A stretch of 64,000 nucleotides of DNA from Candidatus Aminicenantota bacterium (GTDB taxonomy: Bacteria > Acidobacteriota > Aminicenantia > JAMOAD01): the NCBI GenBank assembly GCA_027061995.1, contig JAMOUT010000100.1, forward strand, positions 1 through 64,000. The letters run 5' to 3'. Position numbers and translations under genes: made by a program. Below are positions 25,936 to 34,215 of the stretch, piece by piece. Within the stretch, counting starts at the first letter, position 1, and each line of letters starts with the position of its first letter. Under the pieces are notes generated by a model. The model was not told the DNA's origin. It did no database searches and was given only the letters and a program-made list of their open reading frames with translations.

Positions 25936-28476
25936 ATGAAAAAAGGGATTTTAATATTATCTGTTTTATCACTGTTTATTTTTACAAGCATGTATGCTCA
26001 AAAAACAGATGTAAAGAAATTGAGTATAGAGGATTTTTATAAAGTTCAATCACCTATCGGTAAAAAAGCGAGAAACATAAAATTTTCAGAAAACAACAGA
26101 TATCTCTCTTATCTATGGAATCCTTATGATAAATTTTCCTATGATTTATTTGTCTATGATTTAAAAACAGGGAGAAAAACAAGGGTAACTTCCCTTGAAA
26201 TTATGAAAAAGTTTGAAACGCCGGAAAATTATAAAAAGTTCATTGAGAAAGAGAAACAAAAGAGGAAAGAGGATAAGATACAGCAGGAAAAATATTATCT
26301 GCAAAAAGAGTTTTTGGAAGGGAAAAAAGTTGATCTTTCGCAATTTGAAAGGAAAGAGATAGAGGAACTAAAAAAAGAATTGGAGAAAAAGGAGAAAGAT
26401 ATCGAAAAAAAAGGGGAAAGGAATAACAAGTGTAAAACTAAAAAAGATTTGAAAAAAATAAAAAAACAAAAGAAAGAGATTGAATTATGGGAGCTTAGGG
26501 ATAAACTTAAAAAGAAAAAAGAGAAAGAAAAAATAAAAAGATCCGATCTTTATCCCGGGGTTTCAAATTATGTATGGTCTGAAAAATCTCCCGAGTTTAT
26601 ATTTGAGTATAATGGAGATTTATACAGATATTTTCCCAAATCAAACAAAATCATAAGATTAACAATGACAGACGAAAGAGAAAGGGTTATCTCATACACA
26701 AAAACCGGAAAAGGTTATTATTATATGAAAGGAAATACCGTTTATAAAGTTCTTTTCGGTTCATCATATATTCAGCAGATAAACCGTAAAATAGAGAAAG
26801 GTAAAGATGAGAAAAAAGGTTTCAAAATCGAAGACACCGTCATCTCTCCCAATGATAAATGGATGATTGTAATTGCATCGGGAAAAAAGGGATCGTCGGC
26901 TTATAAGAAGGTTGAGATAATGAGCTTTAAGAAGAGATTCTCCACCGCTTTCAAAGTTAAAAGGCAAACAACGGAGATGAAAAGGAATCAACCTGAATAT
27001 AGGTTTTATTTGAGAAGAATAGGAAAGATAAATTACGGAGAACAACCCGAGCCTATTTTTACAATCCCGGGTGGAGACATTTGGTATGAATTCAGCGAGA
27101 TTCATTGGAGTAAAGACAGTAAATATTTTGCATTTATGACATGGGAAAGGGAGAAAGGGGATTTGAAAATCTGGGTCGGTAATACGGTTGATAAAAAACC
27201 GAAAATATTATTTAAAACAAAAGAAACAATAGGATATAAATCAAACTATTATAATAATATAAGATTTACCCCCGACAGTAAAAAACTTATTGCAATCCTT
27301 TTTAATAAAGAGGGATTCAGACAACCTTTTATATTTGATATTAATACAAGGGTAAAAAAGGAATTGATAAAAGGTAAATTCGAGAGTTTCCCCATAATAG
27401 GGTTTTCGGAAAACGGCAGTTATTTTTATGTAATTTCAGACAAACGGAATCCCGCAATGTTTGGTGTATATAGGGTTGATATAAAATCGGGAAACATGAA
27501 AAACATAGGATTATTAAACGGAACGCACAGAGCTTCGGCGGTCAGCAAGAATGGAAAATGGCTTGCCTCTGTTTTCGGGAATTGGAATAATCCTCCGGAA
27601 CTTTATCTTATAAGAACAAAAAATCAAAGAAAAAAGATTTTAACAAAAAGCCATAGTCCCGAACTTGCTAAAATCAATATTTTAAAGCCGGAACTCTTTA
27701 CATACAAAAACAGACACGGAGATACCATTCACGGGATGATTTTCAAACCTTTCGGTTGGAAACCTACCGATAAACGACCTGCAGTAATATATCTTTACGG
27801 GGGCCCCCTCGGAAGAAGACATACTGTTGAAGTTGACAACTTCAGCAGTTTATCCTATTTCTTTCAGATGTTTATGGCATTAAAATACGGATATGTTGCG
27901 ATAGATATAGACCCGAGAGGACAATCGGGATACGGAAAAAAATTTAATGAAGCCAATTGGCAACATCCGGGACAACCTCAAACAGAGGATCTTGAAGATC
28001 TTGTTAAATATATAAAATCGGGGTTCGGTATTGATACACACAGATTAGGTCTTCATGGCTGGAGTTTCGGAGGATTTCAGACTCTTTATACGATGCTGAC
28101 AAGCCCCGATACTTTTGCCTGCGGAATCTCGGCCGCCCCCCCCACCCAATGGGAAAACTATAACTCTTGGTACACGGGAGCCACCATAGGAAAATCGGTA
28201 AGAGGAAAGCTTACGATGAGAAAATACTCCTTGATTCCCCTTGCAAAAAACTTAAAAAAACCTCTTTTGATGGTTCACGGTATGGTTGATCCCAATGTTC
28301 TTTACCAGGATACCGTTAATATGTATAGAGCTTTTCTTGAGGCTGGTAAAGAGAGTCTTGTGGATCTTTTCCTTGATCCCGAAGGTCAACACGGGTTAAG
28401 GGGGGTTGTGAAAAGCAAAAGCACTTTTAAGAAATTCTCAACATGGTTTGCAAAACATCTTGAGGTAGTAAATTAA
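25936..28476 (+). CDS. Secreted S9 prolyl-oligopeptidase-family peptidase (DPP/acylaminoacyl type)
   Basis: An 846-residue exported protein: signal peptide ending near MYAQ (about residue 22), a beta-propeller with PD40-like blades through residue about 590, and a C-terminal alpha/beta hydrolase. The hydrolase has PAVIYLYGGPLGRR, IDIDPRGQSGYGKKF, the nucleophile elbow LHGWSFGGFQT (Ser), MVHGMVDPNVLYQD (Asp) and DPEGQHGLRG (His), a complete catalytic triad. Such enzymes cut short peptides, often after Pro or Ala, for nutrition. An unusual Lys/Glu-rich, coiled-coil-like insert lies at about residues 85-205 inside the propeller. It has its own promoter and is followed by a terminator, so it is probably monocistronic. 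Confidence 0.92.
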   Translation: MKKGILILSVLSLFIFTSMYAQKTDVKKLSIEDFYKVQSPIGKKARNIKFSENNRYLSYLWNPYDKFSYDLFVYDLKTGRKTRVTSLEIMKKFETPENYKKFIEKEKQKRKEDKIQQEKYYLQKEFLEGKKVDLSQFERKEIEELKKELEKKEKDIEKKGERNNKCKTKKDLKKIKKQKKEIELWELRDKLKKKKEKEKIKRSDLYPGVSNYVWSEKSPEFIFEYNGDLYRYFPKSNKIIRLTMTDERERVISYTKTGKGYYYMKGNTVYKVLFGSSYIQQINRKIEKGKDEKKGFKIEDTVISPNDKWMIVIASGKKGSSAYKKVEIMSFKKRFSTAFKVKRQTTEMKRNQPEYRFYLRRIGKINYGEQPEPIFTIPGGDIWYEFSEIHWSKDSKYFAFMTWEREKGDLKIWVGNTVDKKPKILFKTKETIGYKSNYYNNIRFTPDSKKLIAILFNKEGFRQPFIFDINTRVKKELIKGKFESFPIIGFSENGSYFYVISDKRNPAMFGVYRVDIKSGNMKNIGLLNGTHRASAVSKNGKWLASVFGNWNNPPELYLIRTKNQRKKILTKSHSPELAKINILKPELFTYKNRHGDTIHGMIFKPFGWKPTDKRPAVIYLYGGPLGRRHTVEVDNFSSLSYFFQMFMALKYGYVAIDIDPRGQSGYGKKFNEANWQHPGQPQTEDLEDLVKYIKSGFGIDTHRLGLHGWSFGGFQTLYTMLTSPDTFACGISAAPPTQWENYNSWYTGATIGKSVRGKLTMRKYSLIPLAKNLKKPLLMVHGMVDPNVLYQDTVNMYRAFLEAGKESLVDLFLDPEGQHGLRGVVKSKSTFKKFSTWFAKHLEVVN

Positions 28477-28509
28477 ATAGAATAACTTTCCGATAAGTTT
28501 ATTTTTTTA

Positions 28510-28542
28510 CAGCTCGGGGAAAACCGGGCCTGGTGTTTTTTT
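28510..28542 (+). terminator. Rho-independent terminator after the S9 peptidase gene
   Basis: An eight-pair stem, CAG-CTCGG with CCGGG-C-CTG and one bulged C, encloses a GGAAAA loop and is followed by GTG and seven T (28536-28542). It ends the transcript 34 bases after the stop codon. Confidence 0.65.
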
Positions 28543-28676
28543 GTAAAACAAACAGAATATTGCAGGTTTATATCAGTATCCTATTTCATATAATATTCTC
28601 CAAATAAATAATTTTCTTCTATTTTCCATATAGATATTTTAAATCCGACTCTTCATTGTATTTTAATGAAAATTAG

Positions 28677-28705
28677 TTGAAAAATGGGATGTTTTTTGAT
28701 AAAAT
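28677..28705 (+). promoter_or_regulatory. Promoter of the cPGS-like/carbamate kinase operon
   Basis: TTGAAA (28677-28682), a 17-base spacer and TAAAAT (28700-28705) predict a start near 28712, about 60 bases before ATG 28771. Confidence 0.5.
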
Positions 28706-28770
28706 CATTTCTAATTAATTGGTTTGGAAGATTATTATTTTTATTAAAAATAAAAAAGGAGGAGTTTATA

Positions 28771-30078
28771 ATGAAAAGAAAAGTCTTAATAATGGGAGCT
28801 GCTGGAAGAGATTTCCACAACTTTAATGTTATGTTCAGAGACAATGAAAACTATGAAGTAGTTGCCTTTACGGCAACACAAATTCCTGACATCGAAGGAA
28901 GAGTTTATCCCGCCGAGTTAGCCGGAAAACTTTATCCCGAAGGAATCCCCATTTATGCGGAAGAAGATCTTGAAAAGATAATAAAGGAAAAAAGCGTTGA
29001 TGATGTTGTGTTCGCTTACTCCGATGTTCCTCATGAATATGTTATGCATAAAGCGTCCATAGTTCATAAAGTTGGTAAGAACTTTTGGCTTCTCGGTCCC
29101 GACGCAACAATGGTAAAAAGCACGAAACCCGTTGTTTCCGTTTGTGCGATAAGGACGGGTTGTGGTAAAAGTCAGACCTCCAGAGCGGTGGTAACTGCCC
29201 TTAGAGAAAAAGGGAGAAAAGTTGCCGTTATCAGACATCCTATGCCTTACGGTGATCTTGTTAAACAAAAAGTTCAAAGATTCGCTACTCTTGAAGATTT
29301 GGATAAATATGAATGCACAATTGAGGAGAGGGAAGAGTATGAACCTCATATTATGAATGGTGCCGTTGTGTTTGCCGGTGTTGATTATGAAGCGATTGTA
29401 AGAGAAGCGGAGAAAGAGGCTGATGTTATTCTTTGGGACGGAGGAAATAATGATTTTCCTTTCTATAAATCGGATCTTGAGATTGTTGTTGTTGATCCTC
29501 ACAGACCCGGCCATGAGCTTAAATATCATCCGGGTGAAACAAATTTCAGAAGAGCAAAAGTTATAGTTATAAATAAGATAGATACCGCTGATATGGAAAA
29601 TATTAATATTGTTAGAAACCATATCAGAGAGATTAATCCTGAAGCAGTAGTTATTGATGCGGCTTCACCTCTTACGGTTGAAAACGGTGATATGATAAGG
29701 GGCAAAAAAGTATTAGTGGTTGAAGATGGTCCTACCTTAACACACGGTGAAATGAAATATGGTGCCGGTGTTATGGCGGCTTACAAATACGGAGCATCAG
29801 AGTTGGTTGACCCCAAACCTTATGCGGTTGGGAGCATTGTCGCTACTTTCAATAAATATACTCATGTTGAGAATCTTTTACCCGCTATGGGATACGGAGA
29901 TAAACAGATTAAAGAGCTTGAAGAGACAATTAATAATTCTCATGCTGAACTCGTAATAGTTGCGACTCCTATTGATCTCGGGAAACTCATTAATATAAAG
30001 ATTCCTTCTGTTAGAGTAAAATATGACCTTGAAGAGATTGGAACACCCACGATTAAGGATGTATTAAAGGATTTTTGA
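28771..30078 (+). CDS. Cyclic 2,3-diphosphoglycerate synthetase-like P-loop NTPase
   Basis: Start ATG 28771 has an AAAAGGAGGA Shine-Dalgarno; an in-frame frame extends upstream to 28684 but lacks one. The 435-residue protein begins with a Rossmann-like MKRKVLIMGAAGRDFHNF region. A P-loop follows, CAIRTGCGKSQTSRAVVTAL (about residues 125-144), then ADVILWDGGNNDFPF and VVVDPHRPGHE, matching the cyclic 2,3-diphosphoglycerate synthetase family described from methanogens. In bacteria the family is often next to carbamate kinase or carbamoyltransferase genes, as here, and its product is not settled, so a role in carbamoyl-phosphate or purine breakdown is possible. Carbamate kinase starts seven bases downstream. 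Confidence 0.8.
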   Translation: MKRKVLIMGAAGRDFHNFNVMFRDNENYEVVAFTATQIPDIEGRVYPAELAGKLYPEGIPIYAEEDLEKIIKEKSVDDVVFAYSDVPHEYVMHKASIVHKVGKNFWLLGPDATMVKSTKPVVSVCAIRTGCGKSQTSRAVVTALREKGRKVAVIRHPMPYGDLVKQKVQRFATLEDLDKYECTIEEREEYEPHIMNGAVVFAGVDYEAIVREAEKEADVILWDGGNNDFPFYKSDLEIVVVDPHRPGHELKYHPGETNFRRAKVIVINKIDTADMENINIVRNHIREINPEAVVIDAASPLTVENGDMIRGKKVLVVEDGPTLTHGEMKYGAGVMAAYKYGASELVDPKPYAVGSIVATFNKYTHVENLLPAMGYGDKQIKELEETINNSHAELVIVATPIDLGKLINIKIPSVRVKYDLEEIGTPTIKDVLKDF

Positions 30079-30084
30079 TAATAA

Positions 30085-31035
30085 ATGGTTAAAAAGAAGG
30101 CTGTCATTGCATTTGGAGGAAATGTTCTTTTGCCCCATACTCAAAAAGGGCTTCAAAAAGAGCAGGAAAATAATGCCAAATTAGCTGCAAAAGATATGGT
30201 AAATATTATAGAGAAAGGATATGAATTACTCATAGTTCACGGAAACGGACCTCAGGTAGGTAATATTCTAATACAGATGGAAGAAGCTTCTCGAAAGATT
30301 CCCCCTTTTACCATAGATGTTTGTGATGCAATGACAGAGGGTAGCATGGGATATATGATAGAAAAAGCGCTTCTCAATGAATTAAGAAAACATTCTATTG
30401 ATAAGGCTGTTGCAACCGTTATTACGCAAGTTATTGTTGACAAGGATGATTCCGCTTTTCATAATCCCACAAAACCCATAGGTCCTTTTTACAATGAATT
30501 CAGAGCAGGTGAACTAAAAAAAGATAAAAAATGGATAATGATTGAAGATGCGGGAAGGGGATGGCGAAGAGTCGTCCCCTCTCCGAAACCTATTGATATA
30601 GTTCCTAAAATTGCAATAAGAAGATTGATAGATACCGGAACGATAGTTATTGTTGCCGGAGGGGGCGGTGTTCCCGTTATTATCAATCAAGATGGTTTAA
30701 TAGAGGGTGTGGAAGCTGTAATAGACAAAGATTTTGCGTCTTCACTTATAGCAAGAGAGATCGAAGCTGATCTATTTATTATTTTAACGGGAGTGGATAG
30801 GGTTGCAATAAATTTCGGTAAACCAAATCAAAAAGAGATAAAAAGGATGAGCGTGAGTGAAGCTGAGAGATACCTGGAAGAGGGACAATTTCCTGCCGGA
30901 TCAATGGGACCTAAAATCAGAGCAGCTATTGAATTTATAAAGAACGGAGGAAAAGAGGTTTTAATAACAACTCCGGGTAAAATCAGAGGAGCCTTTGCAA
31001 AAAGGACGGGGACAATAATATATAAGGAAGGATGA
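30085..31035 (+). CDS. arcC: Carbamate kinase
   Basis: A 316-residue member of the amino-acid kinase superfamily. Motifs visible are KKAVIAFGGNVLLPH (phosphate binding), LLIVHGNGPQVGNILIQME, the TQVIVDKDDSAFHNPTKPIG segment typical of carbamate kinase, GRGWRRVVPSPKPIDIV, VIVAGGGGVPVI, DKDFASSLIAREIEADLFIILTGVDRV, and FPAGSMGPKIRAAIEFI. It transfers phosphate between carbamoyl phosphate and ADP to make ATP, the last step of fermentative citrulline or allantoin use. No arcA or arcB is adjacent. It lies just after the cPGS-like gene and overlaps the unknown gene that follows if ATG 31032 is used. Confidence 0.95.
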   Translation: MVKKKAVIAFGGNVLLPHTQKGLQKEQENNAKLAAKDMVNIIEKGYELLIVHGNGPQVGNILIQMEEASRKIPPFTIDVCDAMTEGSMGYMIEKALLNELRKHSIDKAVATVITQVIVDKDDSAFHNPTKPIGPFYNEFRAGELKKDKKWIMIEDAGRGWRRVVPSPKPIDIVPKIAIRRLIDTGTIVIVAGGGGVPVIINQDGLIEGVEAVIDKDFASSLIAREIEADLFIILTGVDRVAINFGKPNQKEIKRMSVSEAERYLEEGQFPAGSMGPKIRAAIEFIKNGGKEVLITTPGKIRGAFAKRTGTIIYKEG

Positions 31036-31037
31036 CT

Positions 31038-33347
31038 ATGAAAAAGATGAGTATTGATTTGAATGTAAGTAAAAGTGAGTTTAAATTATTAAAAGATAAG
31101 TTAATAGAGATTGGAGCTCCCCTCCATATAGAACAATTAGCAAGCTTGGTAGGTCTTGAGAAAACAAAAGATCAACGAAATCAAAAGATTAAAGTGTATG
31201 ATAGTAAATACAGTTATGATATAAATGATTTGATATATCATGATATTGACAGAAAATACAGGTTATCGAAAAACAAATATTTGGAATTTAAAGGGGGGGT
31301 TGTTTTAAGGGTTGTTAAGAAACAGTTTTCCCCTGCACTTGGTAAAGTTTTACTTGGACTTGATTATGAAGGGGAAGGTGAATTTAAAAAAATCATAAAT
31401 TTTTTGAAAAAGAAAAAAACACTGATAGAGCTTGAAGCCGAAAAAGATGAAATAGGGGAAAAAGCCCCGTTTTATGAGGGAAAAGATCCGAGAGAAGAGG
31501 AACCCCCTCTCGCACATAAATATCTTGATAAAATCAGAGAAAACCTTGAAAAACAACTTGATAAATCTGGAGATTTTTTAACTTGGGGGGATTATTGGAT
31601 TCATAAAAAACAACTTATAAAAATAAAGGACAAAGAGATTGTGTCAATCATTCGCGAATTGGAAAAAAGAGAGGAATCAATAAAAACCGGAGAGATTAAA
31701 GAGAAAATAATAAAAATCGATAATAGTAAATATCCCGAAGAACTCATCCTTTTTTCAATTAATTATCATCTTTCAATTCATCAAAGTTTTGTATGCGTGG
31801 ATTATGATGATTGGGGGAAATGGAATTTAAAAGAGTTTTTTGATAAGCTTAAAAAAGCGGAGCCTATTTTTACAAAAGCTTATAAATTGAAGAAATTCGA
31901 GATAAAAGAGAAAGAACTTGTTAAAAGCGTAAAAGATTTTATAAAAGAATATAAAAGAGAGAAAAAAACAAATCAAAACATGACCACTGTAACCCTTAGA
32001 GAACTTGCAAGCGGTGCTTTGAAAATTCATAAAAAACAGCTTAATATCATAGGGAATAAAAGAGAGATAGATATTATTGACGGAGAATCATCGGATAAAT
32101 ATAAAGTTTTTGTTTTTCCGTATGAAAAATATTTAATCGGATTGAAAAAATATTATAAAAGTAAAAATATTGTTCCCGGAACCATAATCAATCTTGAAGA
32201 AGAAAACGGGGAGCTTATCATAACGGCTGCCAAATCAAAAAGGCCGAGTAAAATTCCCCTTTTTGATTTTGATATAAAAACCTCTACTTTTATAGAAAAA
32301 AACGCAACTACAGTTTATTATGAATTTTTTAACCATTTTAAACTTGATACCGGTGATCTTGAACGATTGTATGCTCTTTCAGAGGGGAAAGAACCCCTTT
32401 CCATATTAAGACATATTTTCATTGATTTTAGCGAGAGTCTCGAAGGTTATAAAAAACTCCATTTTTTAAAAGCACTCCATCTTATGGATATTCTTGTTAA
32501 AATTGAAAAAGAGGAACTATTAAAATTACTTTTGGGAAATCGTGAATTTTTCAGATCGGAAGAGGAGATCGGATATTTTTATCTAAATGAAGAGCTAATG
32601 CGGGAAAAAGAGGTGGTTGAACAACAAAAGCAACTTGAAAAAGAATTAAAAGAGAAAAAGAAAAAATTTGAGAAAGAACTTATTAAGCATAGAAAAGAAG
32701 TGGCGGAAGAGAGGAAAGAGCAGAAATTACCCCACGAAGTCGATGTTATTGAAAAACAGTTTGAAAAAATACGAAACAGATTGGAAAAACTTGTGGGGAA
32801 AACTAATATAGTGGAAGATGTTACTTCAAGACCCGCTCCCAAGAAAATAGTGAAAGCCGAAGAGAAAAAAATAAAATCGGTTGATGAGAAGCCAGAGACA
32901 ACGAAAGAGATAAATCTTAAAAAGGAAAAGAAAGCCGAAGAAATTAAGTTGTCATCAGAGAAAAACAGGGAAGTAAAGCCAAAAACCACCGAAAGAATTT
33001 CAAAGACTGAGAAAGGGAAAAAGCCTCCGAAAACAGTTAAGAAAAAGATAGTTGAGAAAATGCCGATAGAGATAAAACCCTCTAAAAAGAAGAAATCAAA
33101 AACCATATCTGATAAACACAGTGTTCCTAAGAAAAAAAGTGCGCGAAGGATTCTTGAGGAAGAGCTTGAGATTAAAGAGGCGGAAAGAGAAGCACTCGAA
33201 GCTTTGAAAGAGGTTGTTGAAATTAAAGAGGAGAAAAAGAAAGTTGAAACAAAAGAGGAGGCAAAAGTTGTTTATAGTGATAAAAAAGAGAAAGGAACCG
33301 GCATTCTCGGAGAAAAATTAAGTGAGCTTTTAAAAAAGAAAAAATGA
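31038..33347 (+). CDS. Large unknown protein with a Lys/Glu-rich C-terminal tail
   Basis: ATG 31038 is preferred because AAGGAAGG (31024-31031) lies six bases before it; ATG 31032 abuts that element. The 769-residue protein has no signal peptide or membrane segment, so it is probably cytoplasmic. The N-terminal region (LIEIGAPLHIEQLASLVGLEK) looks like a helix-turn-helix or winged-helix with HARE-HTH flavour, which is only a resemblance. A central beta-rich region includes KSKNIVPGTIINLEEENGEL (about residue 378). From about residue 530 the sequence is almost all Lys, Glu and Arg with coiled-coil character. It follows carbamate kinase directly. I do not recognise the family. Confidence 0.6.
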   Translation: MKKMSIDLNVSKSEFKLLKDKLIEIGAPLHIEQLASLVGLEKTKDQRNQKIKVYDSKYSYDINDLIYHDIDRKYRLSKNKYLEFKGGVVLRVVKKQFSPALGKVLLGLDYEGEGEFKKIINFLKKKKTLIELEAEKDEIGEKAPFYEGKDPREEEPPLAHKYLDKIRENLEKQLDKSGDFLTWGDYWIHKKQLIKIKDKEIVSIIRELEKREESIKTGEIKEKIIKIDNSKYPEELILFSINYHLSIHQSFVCVDYDDWGKWNLKEFFDKLKKAEPIFTKAYKLKKFEIKEKELVKSVKDFIKEYKREKKTNQNMTTVTLRELASGALKIHKKQLNIIGNKREIDIIDGESSDKYKVFVFPYEKYLIGLKKYYKSKNIVPGTIINLEEENGELIITAAKSKRPSKIPLFDFDIKTSTFIEKNATTVYYEFFNHFKLDTGDLERLYALSEGKEPLSILRHIFIDFSESLEGYKKLHFLKALHLMDILVKIEKEELLKLLLGNREFFRSEEEIGYFYLNEELMREKEVVEQQKQLEKELKEKKKKFEKELIKHRKEVAEERKEQKLPHEVDVIEKQFEKIRNRLEKLVGKTNIVEDVTSRPAPKKIVKAEEKKIKSVDEKPETTKEINLKKEKKAEEIKLSSEKNREVKPKTTERISKTEKGKKPPKTVKKKIVEKMPIEIKPSKKKKSKTISDKHSVPKKKSARRILEEELEIKEAEREALEALKEVVEIKEEKKKVETKEEAKVVYSDKKEKGTGILGEKLSELLKKKK

Positions 33348-33460
33348 TTTTTAATATACTGGCATAAATTCAAAATCATTTAACAAATCTCTAAACTTTG
33401 GGAAAAACTTTTTTATCTTTACTTCGTATTAAACATATCTAAAAGATATCGGAGGTTAAG

Positions 33461-34207
33461 ATGAAAAAATTATTCATTTTTGTGTTGATTATTTTAATAG
33501 GGGGCTTTGTTTATTCGGAAACTCTTGAAAGTATTCTTAATAAGAATTATGAAACGAGAGGGGGGCTTGAAAAATTAAAATCAATTAAAACAATGTATTC
33601 CGAAGGTAAGATGGTTAATTCTCAACAAAATGCTGAAATAAGCATGAAGATGTGGTTTAAAGTCCCTAATAAATTTAGGACTGCGGTTAATTTTATGGGT
33701 AAAAAGATTGTTCAAGCTTATGACGGGGAAAAAGCGTGGTGGATTATGTCTTTTATAAGCCCGAAACCGCAACTTATGCCTGAGAAACAAGCTAAGGATT
33801 TGAAAGATATGCAAAGTTCTTTTCTACCTCTTGTTGATTATAAAAAAGAGGGGAATAAACTTGAACTTGTAGGAAAAACCGATGTTGACGGAACTGAAGC
33901 TTATAAGCTTAAAATGACTAAAAAGGATGGAAAAGTTATATATTTTTATCTTGATGCTGATAGTGGAATTGAACTTAAAACAGAAATGTTTATTAACAGA
34001 GGTGGTGAAGAATTAAAAGTAGAAACTATTTTCAGTGATTATAAACAAGTGGATGGAATATATTTCCCTTTTTATATTGAAACAAAATCCGCCGGAATGA
34101 ATTCGGGGAAAATTACTCTGACAAAAATTGAGCTAAATAAACAGATGAATGATTCTCTGTTTACAATGCCCGAAGAACCGAAAGAAACTACAAAAATTAA
34201 GAAATAG
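33461..34207 (+). CDS. LolA/LolB-superfamily outer-membrane lipoprotein-sorting-like protein
   Basis: A 248-residue exported protein with a signal peptide (KKLFIFVLIILIGGFVYSET). The body has the half-barrel pattern of the LolA superfamily: NKNYETRGGLEKLKSIKTMY, MKMWFKVPNKFRTAVNFMGKKIVQAYDGEKAWW, TDVDGTEAYKLKMTKKDGK, FYLDADSGIELKTE, and IFSDYKQVDGIYFPFYIET. The Asp-Gly-x-x-Ala-Trp-Trp segment is typical of lipoprotein-carrier-like periplasmic proteins. The true LolA ligand is unproven; lipid or hydrophobic-peptide binding is inferred. A GGAGG Shine-Dalgarno precedes the ATG. The BNR protein begins eight bases downstream, so the pair is probably one operon. Confidence 0.8.
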   Translation: MKKLFIFVLIILIGGFVYSETLESILNKNYETRGGLEKLKSIKTMYSEGKMVNSQQNAEISMKMWFKVPNKFRTAVNFMGKKIVQAYDGEKAWWIMSFISPKPQLMPEKQAKDLKDMQSSFLPLVDYKKEGNKLELVGKTDVDGTEAYKLKMTKKDGKVIYFYLDADSGIELKTEMFINRGGEELKVETIFSDYKQVDGIYFPFYIETKSAGMNSGKITLTKIELNKQMNDSLFTMPEEPKETTKIKK

Positions 34208-34215
34208 TTAATATC

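Noticed and set aside
28918-29622. 234-residue minus-strand ORF
   Set aside because: It lies wholly antisense to the well-supported cPGS-like gene and shows no family motif.
32579-33106. 175-residue minus-strand ORF
   Set aside because: It is antisense to the Lys/Glu-rich coding tail; the Phe/Ser-rich product is the expected mirror of AAA/GAA codons.
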